Positions 35,893 through 45,214 of a stretch of 64,000 nucleotides of DNA are shown one piece after another (position 1 is the stretch's first letter; every line of letters starts with the position of its first letter). A program made the translations under genes and the position numbers. Where the stretch lies: the NCBI RefSeq assembly GCF_000236905.1, contig NC_016529.1, forward strand, positions 558,001 through 622,000, given 5' to 3'. Source of the stretch: Tetrapisispora phaffii CBS 4417 (Eukaryota; Ascomycota; Saccharomycetes; Saccharomycetales; Saccharomycetaceae). The notes beneath the pieces are model-generated. The model was not told the DNA's origin. It searched no databases and saw nothing but the letters and a program-made list of their open reading frames with translations.

Positions 35893-37839
35893 ATGACACA
35901 GACAAAAAGAGATACAGAAAATATGGAGATAAAGAACAGTATTACATTGGCAGAATATATTTTTAGAAGGTTACGATCAAGTGGGACTTACTCATTATTT
36001 GGGGTACCTGGTGATTTCAATTTGCCGTTGTTGGAGTCGTTATATCACAAGACTGCCGATGGTAAAGAAGTAGAGCTTTTGAATTGGATAGGTTGCTGCA
36101 ATGAATTAAATGCGGCTTATGCAGCAGATGGATATTCAAGATATACAAATAAGATCGGATGCTTGGTTACAACTTTCGGTGTTGGAGAGATCAGTGCTTT
36201 AAATGGGATAGTGGGTGCAGCAGTGGAAAATGTAAAAGTGTTGAATATTGTTGGTATTCCGCCTACCCATATATTAAACTCATCACAATATAATATACAT
36301 CATTCTATTCCTAATTTAAAAAATTCTAATTCGGGTGTGCCAAACTACAAAACTTATTGTGATATGGTTCTTAATAACATTACAAACAATGTGGAGTTTT
36401 TAGAACTGAGTGATATTAAAAATCAAAATAGTAATCAAGTTTGTAACAAAATTGATCAATTGATTAAAAATATATTTATCTCTTCAAAGCCTGGTTATCT
36501 ATTTGTACCTTCTAATATGACAAATATGATGGTCTCTTCAGCAAATTTGACGTTATTACCACAAATTAATTTAGATTGGGCGCTAAAGTCAACTAGAAGT
36601 AATTTATCAGAAACAATCGAAAATGATATAATTGAAGAGATTTCACAGCTATTGTATAAGAGTAAAAAGCCATGCATATTATGTGACGTCTTTATAGACA
36701 GGTTTGATTGCAGAATCCAAGTGAATCAACTAATTTCTAAATTAAACATCTGGAATTTTTCTACCATGTTGGGGAAGTCAATAATTGATGAAGATAATGA
36801 TCGCTTTATGGGCACTTATAATGGTGTAACTAGTGATTCCTACGTTAAAGATAATTTTGAAAGTTGTGATTTAATCTTACACCTAGGTATTGAAACAAAT
36901 GAAATGAATACAGGATGTTATAGTTTTTCTTATTTACCAGATGCCGTTATAATTGAAGTTGGTAAAGATTACATTAAAATTTCAAAGCATGATGGTAAAA
37001 TTTCAAAAATTATAAATGATATAATGCTTAGAGATGTAATTCAAAAATTATTGCATTTCATTGATGACTCAAAATGCACTTACTCATTCGACAACAATGT
37101 TGAATCATTTCCAACTTATAAAAATAAGTTAATATCTAAGAAATCTCTTGAAAACAACGTTGAATCGAAAGCTCAACAAACTGTGACACAAGATGATCTG
37201 CAAGTTGAGATACAAACATTGTTTGATAAAGGTGATGTGGTTGTTGTAGAGACAGGTTCATTTCAATTTGCAATTCCAGATATGATATTTCCAAAAGAAA
37301 CAAAATTGATAAACCAAGGGTTCTATTTATCAATAGGCATGGCTCTACCTGCATCTTTAGGAGTTGGTATAGGCATGAGAGATTATCCAAATTGCCATAT
37401 CAACGATAATAGTGAAGATGCTACCCCTAAGAAACTGATATTGTTTGAAGGAGACGGTGCTGCTCAGATGACAATTCAAGAACTTTCTTCTCTGTTGCGA
37501 TACAGGATACCAATTGATATCTTTATTTGGAATAATAATGGCTATACTGTTGAGCGTATTTTTGAAGGAGAGAAACGTAGTTATAATGATATAATGCCAT
37601 GGAAATGGGTAAATTTGTTAAAAGTGTTTGGAGATCATGAGAAAACATTTTCTAAAAGCACAACTATTTCAACAGTTCAAGAATTGAGGTGTAAAATTGA
37701 CGAATTGAAGAACGCTAACCCTCAAAAAATTATTGAGTTAATAGAAGTTAAACTTGGAGAAATGGATATTCCAAAAAATTTAAAACACATTGTTGAACAG
37801 ATGAAATTAAGACAACAAAATAAGTCATTAATTGAGTAA
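35893..37839 (+). CDS. ARO10: Phenylpyruvate/2-oxo acid decarboxylase
   Basis: This 648-residue thiamine-diphosphate enzyme compares with 635 in S. cerevisiae. Aro10 decarboxylates phenylpyruvate and other 2-oxo acids in the Ehrlich pathway, giving fusel aldehydes. I start at the ATG at 35893, because the codon two before it is TTG. The N-terminal VFGVPGDFNL-type block reads LFGVPGDFNLPLLE, and the catalytic glutamate lies in CCNELNAAYAADGYSR. The ThDP motif is FEGDGAAQMTIQEL through WNNNGYTVER. The matches GDVVVVETGSFQFAIPD and WNFSTMLGKSIIDE are specific to Aro10 rather than to pyruvate decarboxylase. It is followed by AFI1, a chromosome XV gene in S. cerevisiae. Confidence 0.96.
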   Translation: MTQTKRDTENMEIKNSITLAEYIFRRLRSSGTYSLFGVPGDFNLPLLESLYHKTADGKEVELLNWIGCCNELNAAYAADGYSRYTNKIGCLVTTFGVGEISALNGIVGAAVENVKVLNIVGIPPTHILNSSQYNIHHSIPNLKNSNSGVPNYKTYCDMVLNNITNNVEFLELSDIKNQNSNQVCNKIDQLIKNIFISSKPGYLFVPSNMTNMMVSSANLTLLPQINLDWALKSTRSNLSETIENDIIEEISQLLYKSKKPCILCDVFIDRFDCRIQVNQLISKLNIWNFSTMLGKSIIDEDNDRFMGTYNGVTSDSYVKDNFESCDLILHLGIETNEMNTGCYSFSYLPDAVIIEVGKDYIKISKHDGKISKIINDIMLRDVIQKLLHFIDDSKCTYSFDNNVESFPTYKNKLISKKSLENNVESKAQQTVTQDDLQVEIQTLFDKGDVVVVETGSFQFAIPDMIFPKETKLINQGFYLSIGMALPASLGVGIGMRDYPNCHINDNSEDATPKKLILFEGDGAAQMTIQELSSLLRYRIPIDIFIWNNNGYTVERIFEGEKRSYNDIMPWKWVNLLKVFGDHEKTFSKSTTISTVQELRCKIDELKNANPQKIIELIEVKLGEMDIPKNLKHIVEQMKLRQQNKSLIE

Positions 37840-37981
37840 ACAAATCTATAAAAAAATTGTTTATTTAGCTACATATACTGTATAGTTATATTGGAAATAG
37901 AAAAATGTTTAAATTGTGTGTATATTATTTATTACTAATGCTATGTCTACTTAAATACGTAAATTATTTTTATGATAATAT

Positions 37982-40780
37982 CTATAATATATTCATAGTA
38001 TCATTTGATGCTGCTGTCACCTTAAATCGTTCTCCTATTATTGATATTTCTTTCAGTAATTCGGAGCGTGTTTTATCTTTATCTTTATTTTTACTGGCAT
38101 CAACTTTTGTTAGGGTATCGTTTGGTTTGTTTGGTGTGTTGTCGTAATATAACTTTTTGGATGTTTCAAATGCAAATTTAATTTGTTCCGTTGCAAATTT
38201 AGAGTATAAAATCTGTCCAAGTGGGCGTTTCAGTAGATAGTGAACCAATTTAATTGAATATTTTTTGCATCTTTCTATTACAGGTTTAAAACTGTTGACT
38301 TTATCCTGTTCTTGAGAAGTTTCGGGCACTGACTTGATAGATTGGGTACTTAATGACGTCGATGATTTTGAACTATGAGGCAGATTCATAGGTAGACTGG
38401 ATCTTCTGATATTGTCAGGTAATTCAGTAATGCTATGGTCACTGGGAGCAAAAAAGTTACTATTGCCGTTATTAGATGAAACTGGATTTAATGGAAAGAG
38501 TCTCTTAAGAGATATTGTCCTGGTTAGTTTCGATCTCCCAAGGCCATGTGATGCTGGCTTTAAAAAGAACCTTGGAATGTTGCCGAAAAGATCATGATTC
38601 GTCGTACAAGAAGGTTCGAATAATAAAGGAATTGTCAGTAATAAGAAGCCATCAACCTTCATAAATGCATTAATCCACTCTTTCTTGTAAAGTTGTTGTT
38701 GAAATGTTGTGTTATCTGAGAGGTCACGGAAAATGCTACTTTTGATGCTTGGATCAAATAGCTTTTCCAAGTTTTGATTCGAAAAATCATATGATTGTAA
38801 ATCAAAATTATCAAATATTTTAAATGTTGGGTAATTCAATAAAATATTGATCAAGGAATCCATGTTATTTTTGTTTGAAGCAATTAAGGAAAATAGAATA
38901 TGTTGGTGGTGTTTCAATTTTTTCAGAGTCATTGTTGATGTACTTTCAGATAATATTTCCATCTGATATAACATTTCTATGCAATTATGAATATTTGATA
39001 ATGTTTTTAGCATCTGCAAGGAGGTATAATCGAAAAATTCAGGAAAAATAATGGCATCTTTATAGATACATAGATATTGATCTAATACAGATACGTCATC
39101 TTTCACCTTACCAGCTGTCAATAATTGGATCAATTGTAATAAATTTACTTTCTTAAATATTTTTGTAGTTACTCCTTGATCGTAATTTGCTTCTTCAGCT
39201 ATTATATTTTGGATACATTTTTGTAGTAAACCTACTCTAGAATGTACATTTTTTGGAGTTTTTATAATAATTTCACCAGGTTTTGAAAATATCTTACGTA
39301 TGGAGAGTGATCCGTTTCTGTGTAAGTTTTTATTAAATAACGGATATTCAGTTTTCTCCTTATTTTTGATAACAATCTCATTTGCATTATAGAATGTTTC
39401 AGTGTCAATATCATAGTAACAATCCCAAAGATTTTGTTGAAACTGGAAAATTGGATTCGCAACCCCAATTATGAAAAATTTTGAACCTTGTAGATTTGAT
39501 GAATAAGTTCTTAGCGAGTCTATCATTGAGATATCAATATAAGGAAATATTAAAATTGGTTTGCGTTGGTAATATCTGTTCATATCTTTACCGAATTCAA
39601 AAATTGAGTTAAGAATGTTTGATAATATTAATACAAAATGGCATAATTCATCTTTTGAATATAAAGTAGAGTTAATTACTAATCTCCAAGTAATATTCTC
39701 AGTTGGTAGACTGGAAGTATAGTTTATGAATTTTGATAAGAAATTCAGTATCTGTGTATTAAAACGCGTTGAAGAGCCTAATAATTCATTTTCAAATAAT
39801 GAGACCCTCAATTTTGTTTCTAATATATCTGTGTCCAATAAGCTCGATGTGAAGTTTGTAAAAGAATATTGAATATAGTTATTAATTAATGTGACTTTAT
39901 TGCCAAAATTATCATTCTCTATATTATATGGGATTTTGAATATTTTCTTGAACAGTTTTTTTATTTTTTCATCGAACCATACATCTAACAGGTTGTTGCT
40001 TGTACTATTGAAATTACTCTCTTCATTAATGGACTGTAATATTTTTTGCAGATATTTATTTGAGTATATTCTGTTAATAATTGATAAATCCAGACTATTA
40101 ATCATGTTAAAACATTCTTTTAATACCTCTATCGACTCTGTTGAAGGTGTTTTCATGTATTGGTCTAGCACTTTAGATAACAATGGACGAAATATAGATC
40201 CAATTTTATTAGGAGTCACCAATGCAATTGATTTTATTACTGCGCCTCTTGAATTTGTTTTATCAATTATTGTATTAACGATATTTAAGATGTATAATAC
40301 ATCTATATGGTTACTTTCATGATGCTCTTGAGCATCTTCGAATTCGTCGACTTCTCTTATAGTGTTATAATTGTTATCGTTTAAAGTGTCACTAGTTGGT
40401 TTAAATAGTTCATATTTATCTGTATTATTATTGTAGTATAAACTAAACATTGTGTAATCTTTTTTACCTGGGGTTAGTTCCACATTATTGGGTATCATTA
40501 AACTTGCTAAATTAATCGACTCATCAGAATCAGAGGTGCCACATAAATGGTTTTTAAAACCTGGGATGCATTTTGGATATTGATGTCTTATTACAGGACC
40601 TAATTTATTATCGAATTGAGCAGATAGGATGAAGCATGCATTATCCAACCTTAAACTTCTTGAATATGAAGCAGGGGTTTCCAAAGCCCCATTCAATGAA
40701 GTCCATGAAAGAGAAACACCGGATATATCAGCGGGTTCAGCATGTTCATTGTCTGTCGGTGTTGTCGGAAGTTCAGCCAT
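37982..40780 (-). CDS. AFI1: Arf3-interacting polarity protein (DENN-like)
   Basis: This 932-residue protein compares with 893 in S. cerevisiae Afi1 (YOR129C), which binds the GTPase Arf3 at the plasma membrane and helps polar bud-site selection. The N-terminal Afi1/DENN-type module is recognisable around CFILSAQFDNKLGPVIRHQYP and SLMIPNNVELTPG, followed by a long helical region. A second conserved region (about 290-560) includes NILNSIFEFGKDMNRYYQRKP. The Ser-rich stretch near 775-840 and a helical C-terminus (QIKFAFETSKKLYYDNTPNKP) are also visible. No catalytic site is known. The 3' end is convergent with ARO10, with a 142-bp gap. The start is the first ATG. Confidence 0.9.
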   Translation of the reverse strand: MAELPTTPTDNEHAEPADISGVSLSWTSLNGALETPASYSRSLRLDNACFILSAQFDNKLGPVIRHQYPKCIPGFKNHLCGTSDSDESINLASLMIPNNVELTPGKKDYTMFSLYYNNNTDKYELFKPTSDTLNDNNYNTIREVDEFEDAQEHHESNHIDVLYILNIVNTIIDKTNSRGAVIKSIALVTPNKIGSIFRPLLSKVLDQYMKTPSTESIEVLKECFNMINSLDLSIINRIYSNKYLQKILQSINEESNFNSTSNNLLDVWFDEKIKKLFKKIFKIPYNIENDNFGNKVTLINNYIQYSFTNFTSSLLDTDILETKLRVSLFENELLGSSTRFNTQILNFLSKFINYTSSLPTENITWRLVINSTLYSKDELCHFVLILSNILNSIFEFGKDMNRYYQRKPILIFPYIDISMIDSLRTYSSNLQGSKFFIIGVANPIFQFQQNLWDCYYDIDTETFYNANEIVIKNKEKTEYPLFNKNLHRNGSLSIRKIFSKPGEIIIKTPKNVHSRVGLLQKCIQNIIAEEANYDQGVTTKIFKKVNLLQLIQLLTAGKVKDDVSVLDQYLCIYKDAIIFPEFFDYTSLQMLKTLSNIHNCIEMLYQMEILSESTSTMTLKKLKHHQHILFSLIASNKNNMDSLINILLNYPTFKIFDNFDLQSYDFSNQNLEKLFDPSIKSSIFRDLSDNTTFQQQLYKKEWINAFMKVDGFLLLTIPLLFEPSCTTNHDLFGNIPRFFLKPASHGLGRSKLTRTISLKRLFPLNPVSSNNGNSNFFAPSDHSITELPDNIRRSSLPMNLPHSSKSSTSLSTQSIKSVPETSQEQDKVNSFKPVIERCKKYSIKLVHYLLKRPLGQILYSKFATEQIKFAFETSKKLYYDNTPNKPNDTLTKVDASKNKDKDKTRSELLKEISIIGERFKVTAASNDTMNIL

Positions 40781-41633
40781 ATAGTTGTGGTTGAGGGGGG
40801 AAGGGAAGGGGAAACGTTTGAGCTTCTTTATAAGAGCATAAAGAAAATGCCAAAAATAAAAATTCCAAGGAAAAAAATAACAGGTACAAATTAATTCAAC
40901 GTGGATCTATTACTTGTGCCTGAATGGATGATTCCATTCTATATCTTTCGTGTTTTTTTTAATGTATCAATAACATTAACCAAAACCTTTCAATGTCAAA
41001 ACCAGATGATAGTTTTTACTAAAAAGCTTTTCTCCATTGATCTTGAGTTGGGAAGTTTCAATACCTTGGTATATCATAGCATGAACGGGTGAGCATAACT
41101 GAACTGTAATTGACATAACTAGTACTACTGGCCAAGTCTCTTGGGGGGGCAAAGAAAATGGATATATTAATTTGTTTCAGAATGCAAATTTATTTCGTTT
41201 AAGATGATCATTTGTGTCTGTATTTTTTTGAATTCCATATCACATGATTGCTTATGTCAATATATATATAAGGGTGATGAGGGGCCCAACCTCGACAACC
41301 GCCAAACCTCAAAACAATGATTTAAAGAGGTCTATATTATCCATGAGAAGTGTTAAACTTAATATTCATATCATCTTAACATTGTTCTGTTGATTTGTTC
41401 CTTTATTTGTTAAAAAAATGAGCATTTATCGTTTTCTCAGGCAAGCGATAGAGATCACTTGAAATGAGAATATATAATGCGACCTAATGCAATTTGTAAA
41501 CTTGTATTAACTTGAATAGAAAGTATGTCATAAAAATCTTATAAAAATCCTTTGTCTTTCAAAACAGTTAAATTCTGTTATGGAAACAAATTGGTTAAAT
41601 CATAAATAGACATAGCATACTTTAAAAAGAGAA
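40781..41633. other. Divergent AFI1-YRA1-like intergenic region
   Basis: This 853-bp region is AT-rich and without a supportable gene. A short frame at 40901 begins with GTG and has no resemblance to anything I know. A TA-rich run lies near 41259-41270. A GTATGT at 41523-41528 is not followed by a branch-point and acceptor that would join an upstream exon to the next gene. Confidence 0.45.
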
Positions 41634-42167
41634 ATGACCCGCCTACTGCTTGAAAACCGAGTAGTGACAGCCAGAAGCAATAATAGAACTGGCATCAATA
41701 AATTTTATAGGGCTCCTTCAAAATTGAATAGATTGAATAACAGTAGAGCCACAAGAACAGTGACCAGCACATCATCGGATAAGGTGAATGCTGCTTCCCA
41801 TAATATTAACACACATTTCGATATCTCAAGAGAGACTTCCGTTCTCGTCACTGGGTTGTCAAAAGAGGCAACAAAACGTTCTATCTATGAGCTTTTTAAC
41901 GAAAACGTAGGTGGTATAAGAAATGTCAAGATAGGCGGCAGGAACGGGAAGAAATGGGCTAAAGTATTGTTTAGGAACGTCGAGGAAGCACAATTAGCAG
42001 TCTTGAAATTCAATAATGTGATCATAGGAGATACAATCGGCGGTAACAGACGGTTTTTCAAATTGAGAGTCTCGTTGATGGCTGCTCCATCACCAGGTAT
42101 ACTAAGAGCCCTTTCAACTAGAATCAAACTGATGAAGAGTCTGATGCCAGTGCATAATATAAGTTAG
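41634..42167 (+). CDS. YRA1: Yra1-like RRM protein, shortened
   Basis: This 177-residue protein has one RRM at about residues 67-147. RNP2 is VLVTGL and RNP1 is WAKVLFRN. The flanks SRETSVLVTGLSKE, ENVGGIRNV and LSTRIKLM match the RRM and following loop of Yra1/ALYREF, the mRNA-export adaptor that bridges Mex67 and Sub2. Its place between AFI1 and RPP2B fits YRA1 (YDR381W, next to RPP2B). S. cerevisiae Yra1 has 226 residues and an intron. Here there is no intron, and the N-terminal and C-terminal UAP56/Sub2-binding boxes (LDxxLDEII-type) are absent. It may be a divergent duplicate, with a full YRA1 elsewhere. The start is the first ATG. Confidence 0.7.
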   Translation: MTRLLLENRVVTARSNNRTGINKFYRAPSKLNRLNNSRATRTVTSTSSDKVNAASHNINTHFDISRETSVLVTGLSKEATKRSIYELFNENVGGIRNVKIGGRNGKKWAKVLFRNVEEAQLAVLKFNNVIIGDTIGGNRRFFKLRVSLMAAPSPGILRALSTRIKLMKSLMPVHNIS

Positions 42168-42525
42168 TGAAACTATGCAATGTTATGAACATGTATGTAT
42201 ATATATGTGTGTGTGTTCATGTATAACGTTGTTCTCTTTGCCGCCGAGGAACCTCAAACTAATCGGTTTTTCGGTAATAAGGACTTTCAGCCATCCCGAA
42301 AAAATGAGTGACACGATTTGCGAAAAGTCGTCTTTTTAAAGGCAAAAAAAGTGGAGATAATTATTAATATATAAAGGGAGGTTTACGGTTCTGGTTGTTT
42401 GTTTTATTTGTTCTATTTATTTGTAATTTCTATAGAGATGCTGCGTCAGGAACTGAGGAACTTGACACGTAAAGGCACGGTTTATCAAAACAGTGTATTC
42501 CAAATTAAATAATTCTATAATAAAT
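42168..42525. other. Intergenic region upstream of the PMP47-like gene
   Basis: This 358-bp stretch contains a short (TG)n run near 42205-42215 and AT-rich sequence. No gene or clear factor site is visible. Confidence 0.4.
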
Positions 42526-43575
42526 ATGGTCAACAATAACGGAACCGATGAATTGACATCGGCTATAACTGGCGCTATTGGGGGTGCTTTATCGCTATCG
42601 ATTACTTATCCATTGCAGACAATAACTACCAGATTGCAGACAGTGAAAAAAACCGAGAAAGATAAAGAGAACAAGGAGCAGGACATAGTCAATGTACAAT
42701 TGCCAGGGAAGCAGGCAGATTTGTTGGAAAAAGTAAAGAATTTGAATGTTTCAAAGATTATTAAAAGTATTGTTGAGAAAGACGGGGTGCCAGGTCTTTA
42801 TGCGGGTCTTGAGAGCGCTATGATTGGGATGGTATTCACGAATTTCATATACTACTATTTTTTCGAGAAAACAAGTAATGTGTTTAAAACATTGAGTCAA
42901 AGAGAAAAACATATGTTAACGGCAAAGGAGTCGATTGTGGCAAGTTCCATCGCCGGACTAATTACAGCTACTGTGACGAACCCAATTTGGGTAGCAAACA
43001 CAAGATCGACAGTGCAAAAAAATGACAAGAATACATTTGCCGCCATAAAGGAGTTGTACGATGAAGATGGTGTGAAAGCATTGTTCAAAGGTTTGAAATA
43101 TGCATTGATCTTAGTGGTTAATCCTGTTATTCAGTATACGGCATTTGAACAAATGAAAAACGTCGTAGTATCTGTCAAAAACCGTGACCACAAGAAAAAT
43201 AATGAAAGCTTATCCTTTTTCTTATCACCAAATTGGGCATTTGTCCTCGGATTCGTAAGTAAACTAATTGCTACCAGTATAACGTATCCGTATTTGACCA
43301 TTAAAGCAAGAGCACATATAGAGTCCACCGCAAGTAAGAATGCAAGCACAGAGAAGGATGTTGATTTCTTAACCAAACTAACAAACATACAGATAGTAAA
43401 AGTCATCAAAAAAGAAGGGCTCAAAGGTCTATATAATGGGTTTTTCTACAAAGTGTCGCAAAGTGTATTGACCGTTGCACTACTATTCTACTTCAAAGAA
43501 GGACTCTCTTTGAATGCTCAAAGAATTATGAAGATAATCAGAGTACTCAAGGCCAAACAACGTAAAGTAAATTAG
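42526..43575 (+). CDS. PMP47: Peroxisomal PMP47-like mitochondrial-carrier-family protein
   Basis: This 349-residue solute carrier has three repeats of two membrane segments. I start at the ATG at 42526, because the frame upstream runs only from a GTG. The carrier signatures are PLQTITTRLQT, PIWVANTRSTV and PYLTIKARAHI. The second, NPIWVANTR, and the stretches LYAGLESAMIGMVFTNFIYYYF and INPVIQYTAFEQ-type sequence are characteristic of Candida boidinii PMP47/SLC25A17. These move ATP and related nucleotides into peroxisomes. S. cerevisiae has only Ant1, which lacks this combination. It lies between the YRA1-like gene and RPP2B, where S. cerevisiae has no carrier on either sister chromosome (ORT1 lies next to AFI1 on XV but has different signatures). 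Confidence 0.78.
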   Translation: MVNNNGTDELTSAITGAIGGALSLSITYPLQTITTRLQTVKKTEKDKENKEQDIVNVQLPGKQADLLEKVKNLNVSKIIKSIVEKDGVPGLYAGLESAMIGMVFTNFIYYYFFEKTSNVFKTLSQREKHMLTAKESIVASSIAGLITATVTNPIWVANTRSTVQKNDKNTFAAIKELYDEDGVKALFKGLKYALILVVNPVIQYTAFEQMKNVVVSVKNRDHKKNNESLSFFLSPNWAFVLGFVSKLIATSITYPYLTIKARAHIESTASKNASTEKDVDFLTKLTNIQIVKVIKKEGLKGLYNGFFYKVSQSVLTVALLFYFKEGLSLNAQRIMKIIRVLKAKQRKVN

Positions 43576-44223
43576 CAAAGTCGATAGCTTTCTGCAATAG
43601 AAGACATAATATAAAAAACAAATAGTTTAATACAATGAGACTCTAAAGTGTGTGTGTGTGTGTGTGTGCACTTGGTATCGAAAAATTAACAATGATAAAG
43701 ACACAGACACGCCAAAACCAATATGTGTTCGTTCCCAACGATGTGTTTGTGTTTGCAAGTGTCTTCGTGCAACGTGACCAGACGCAAAGTCGATGCAAAA
43801 AAAAATTGAAAAAAAAAATTTTCATTGAAATTTCAAATCTTTTAAAGCATCATTTTTGTTAATGATGATACATTTCTATGATGAAGTTTAATAGCATATT
43901 AACGATTGTTAGTTCCTTGCTACTACTGCAAATGTCATTGAAATTCTATGAAATTATGTTTTATTCTCTTTTACTTCTACTTTTCACAATATACTTTATA
44001 TTTATATAAAGTATTTTTCACTATTAATTCTTATTGATAAGTCTCTTCTTGAATTTTTTATAGTTTTCATTTATTGTTACAATTGCTATTTGTTATTCCA
44101 GTTATCTTTTCGTTCTGTATCCTATATTTTGTAGTTGAGGTTTCAATATATCAAGGAATTGTCTGCTTATTTGCTTAAATTGATTATTTCACAAGAGAAT
44201 AGAACTCAAGAACCCAAAAGAAA
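43576..44223. other. Intergenic region upstream of RPP2B
   Basis: This 648-bp stretch has a (GT)n microsatellite (43648-43668) and long T-rich runs (about 43970-44215) on the coding strand, typical of the nucleosome-poor promoters of ribosomal genes. I find no confident Rap1 or Fhl1 site. Confidence 0.45.
43648..43668. repeat. (GT)n microsatellite
   Basis: A pure GT run about 21 bp long lies 73 bp after the stop of the PMP47-like gene. Confidence 0.9.
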
Positions 44224-44556
44224 ATGAAATACTTAGCTGCTTACTTATTATTAGTTGAAGGTGGTAACGAAAAGCCATCCGCTGCCGACATCAAATCTGT
44301 TGTCGAATCTGTCGGTGTCGAAGCTGAAGAATCCAGAATTGCTGAATTATTAGCTTCTTTGGAAGGTAAGGGTTCCCTAGCTGAAATCATTGCTGCTGGT
44401 TCCAAGAAATTCGCTACCGTCCCAGCTGGTGGTGCTGCCGTCGCTGGTGGTGCTTCCTCTGCTTCTGGTGCTGCTGCTGCCGAAGCTGCTGAAGAAGCTG
44501 AAGAAGAAGCTAAGGAAGAATCCGACGACGAAATGGGTTTCGGTTTATTCGATTAA
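44224..44556 (+). CDS. RPP2B: 60S acidic ribosomal protein P2-beta
   Basis: This 110-residue acidic stalk protein is the same length as S. cerevisiae Rpp2B. It dimerises with P1 proteins, binds P0 on the 60S stalk, and recruits elongation factors. The N-terminal dimerisation domain is [21 protein letters not shown] flexible Ala/Gly hinge (about 69-90) is followed by a charged stretch and the universal end [13 protein letters not shown], whose serine is a casein kinase II target and whose tail binds EF-2. Codon bias is strong. In S. cerevisiae YRA1 lies immediately upstream, as here, and the EF-2 gene is also in this window. The start is the first ATG. Confidence 0.97.
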   Translation: MKYLAAYLLLVEGGNEKPSAADIKSVVESVGVEAEESRIAELLASLEGKGSLAEIIAAGSKKFATVPAGGAAVAGGASSASGAAAAEAAEEAEEEAKEESDDEMGFGLFD

Positions 44557-44865
44557 GGTGTTTGTCAAACATATTAGTTTATCACTCTATATTTTTTAAA
44601 CATTTTATATAATTGGATATTTAATTGAATATTCTCTCTTTAATTTTGTCGTTGCTGTAGCTGTATTGTTAGTTGATCAGTATCTGATGGCCACTGGGGT
44701 ACACAGATGACGCATTGTACTGGCAGCGTTCGCTCTATGAAGTGAAGCTCTCGCAGAGTAAAACAGCTGCTAAAAAATATTCTCAGCTGATACATAAAAC
44801 AGCATCCTCTCGTGTGTGTGTGTGTTCCCAAACACTCTTATTCCAAGGTACTGTATAAAATAATA

Positions 44866-44937
44866 TCCGGGATAGTTTAATGGTTAGAATCCGCGCTTGT
44901 CGCGTGCGGGATCGGGGTTCAATTCCCCGTTCCGGAG
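44866..44937 (+). tRNA. tRNA-Asp (anticodon GTC)
   Basis: A 72-nt cloverleaf is formed. The acceptor stem TCCGGGA pairs with TTCCGGA, leaving the discriminator G73. The anticodon stem CGCGC pairs with GTGCG around loop TTGTCGC, with anticodon GTC at 44900 region. The T arm is CGGGG-TTCAATT-CCCCG. The B box GGTTCAATTCC is at 44916-44926. There is no intron. The body closely follows yeast tRNA-Asp, with compensating changes in the acceptor and anticodon stems. I recall a tRNA-Asp just upstream of VPS17 on S. cerevisiae chromosome XV, which would make the position conserved. Confidence 0.97.
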
Positions 44938-44938
44938 A

Positions 44939-44946
44939 TTTTTTTT
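44939..44946 (+). terminator. RNA polymerase III terminator of tRNA-Asp
   Basis: A run of eight T residues begins two bases after the tRNA 3' end, as expected for Pol III termination. Confidence 0.9.
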
Positions 44947-45214
44947 GCAAAATTCGCTGTAATAATAACTAAGCAATGAAATTTAAAATAGTAATCTTAG
45001 AAATAATATTATAAAGAAAAAGTATTTTAGATTATAGGGATCACAATGATAAACTTACTGAATTATTTCTGGTTGTTTATTAGTTTATCACTACATTGCA
45101 ATAACTTTTTAGGATCAGAAGGTTAGAGTCCATAGGATAATCTTTGAAAAATAGGGTTTTCTCTCTAAACAACTACCTACCTTTGCAGGAGTGATAAATT
45201 ACAAGAAGAGCAAA

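Larger units (their letters stand above)
44557..45214. other. RPP2B-VPS17 intergenic region with tRNA gene
   Basis: Apart from the tRNA-Asp gene and a short GT run at 44813-44825, this 658-bp region is AT-rich and holds no other gene that I can support. Confidence 0.5.

Noticed and set aside
37905..38147. 80-codon frame overlapping the AFI1 3' end
   Set aside because: It overlaps the strong AFI1 frame in antisense and has no family resemblance.
41523..41634. Intron (GTATGT at 41523) joining an upstream YRA1 exon
   Set aside because: There is no TACTAAC branch-point before a suitable acceptor, and the frame upstream does not encode the Yra1 N-terminal box.
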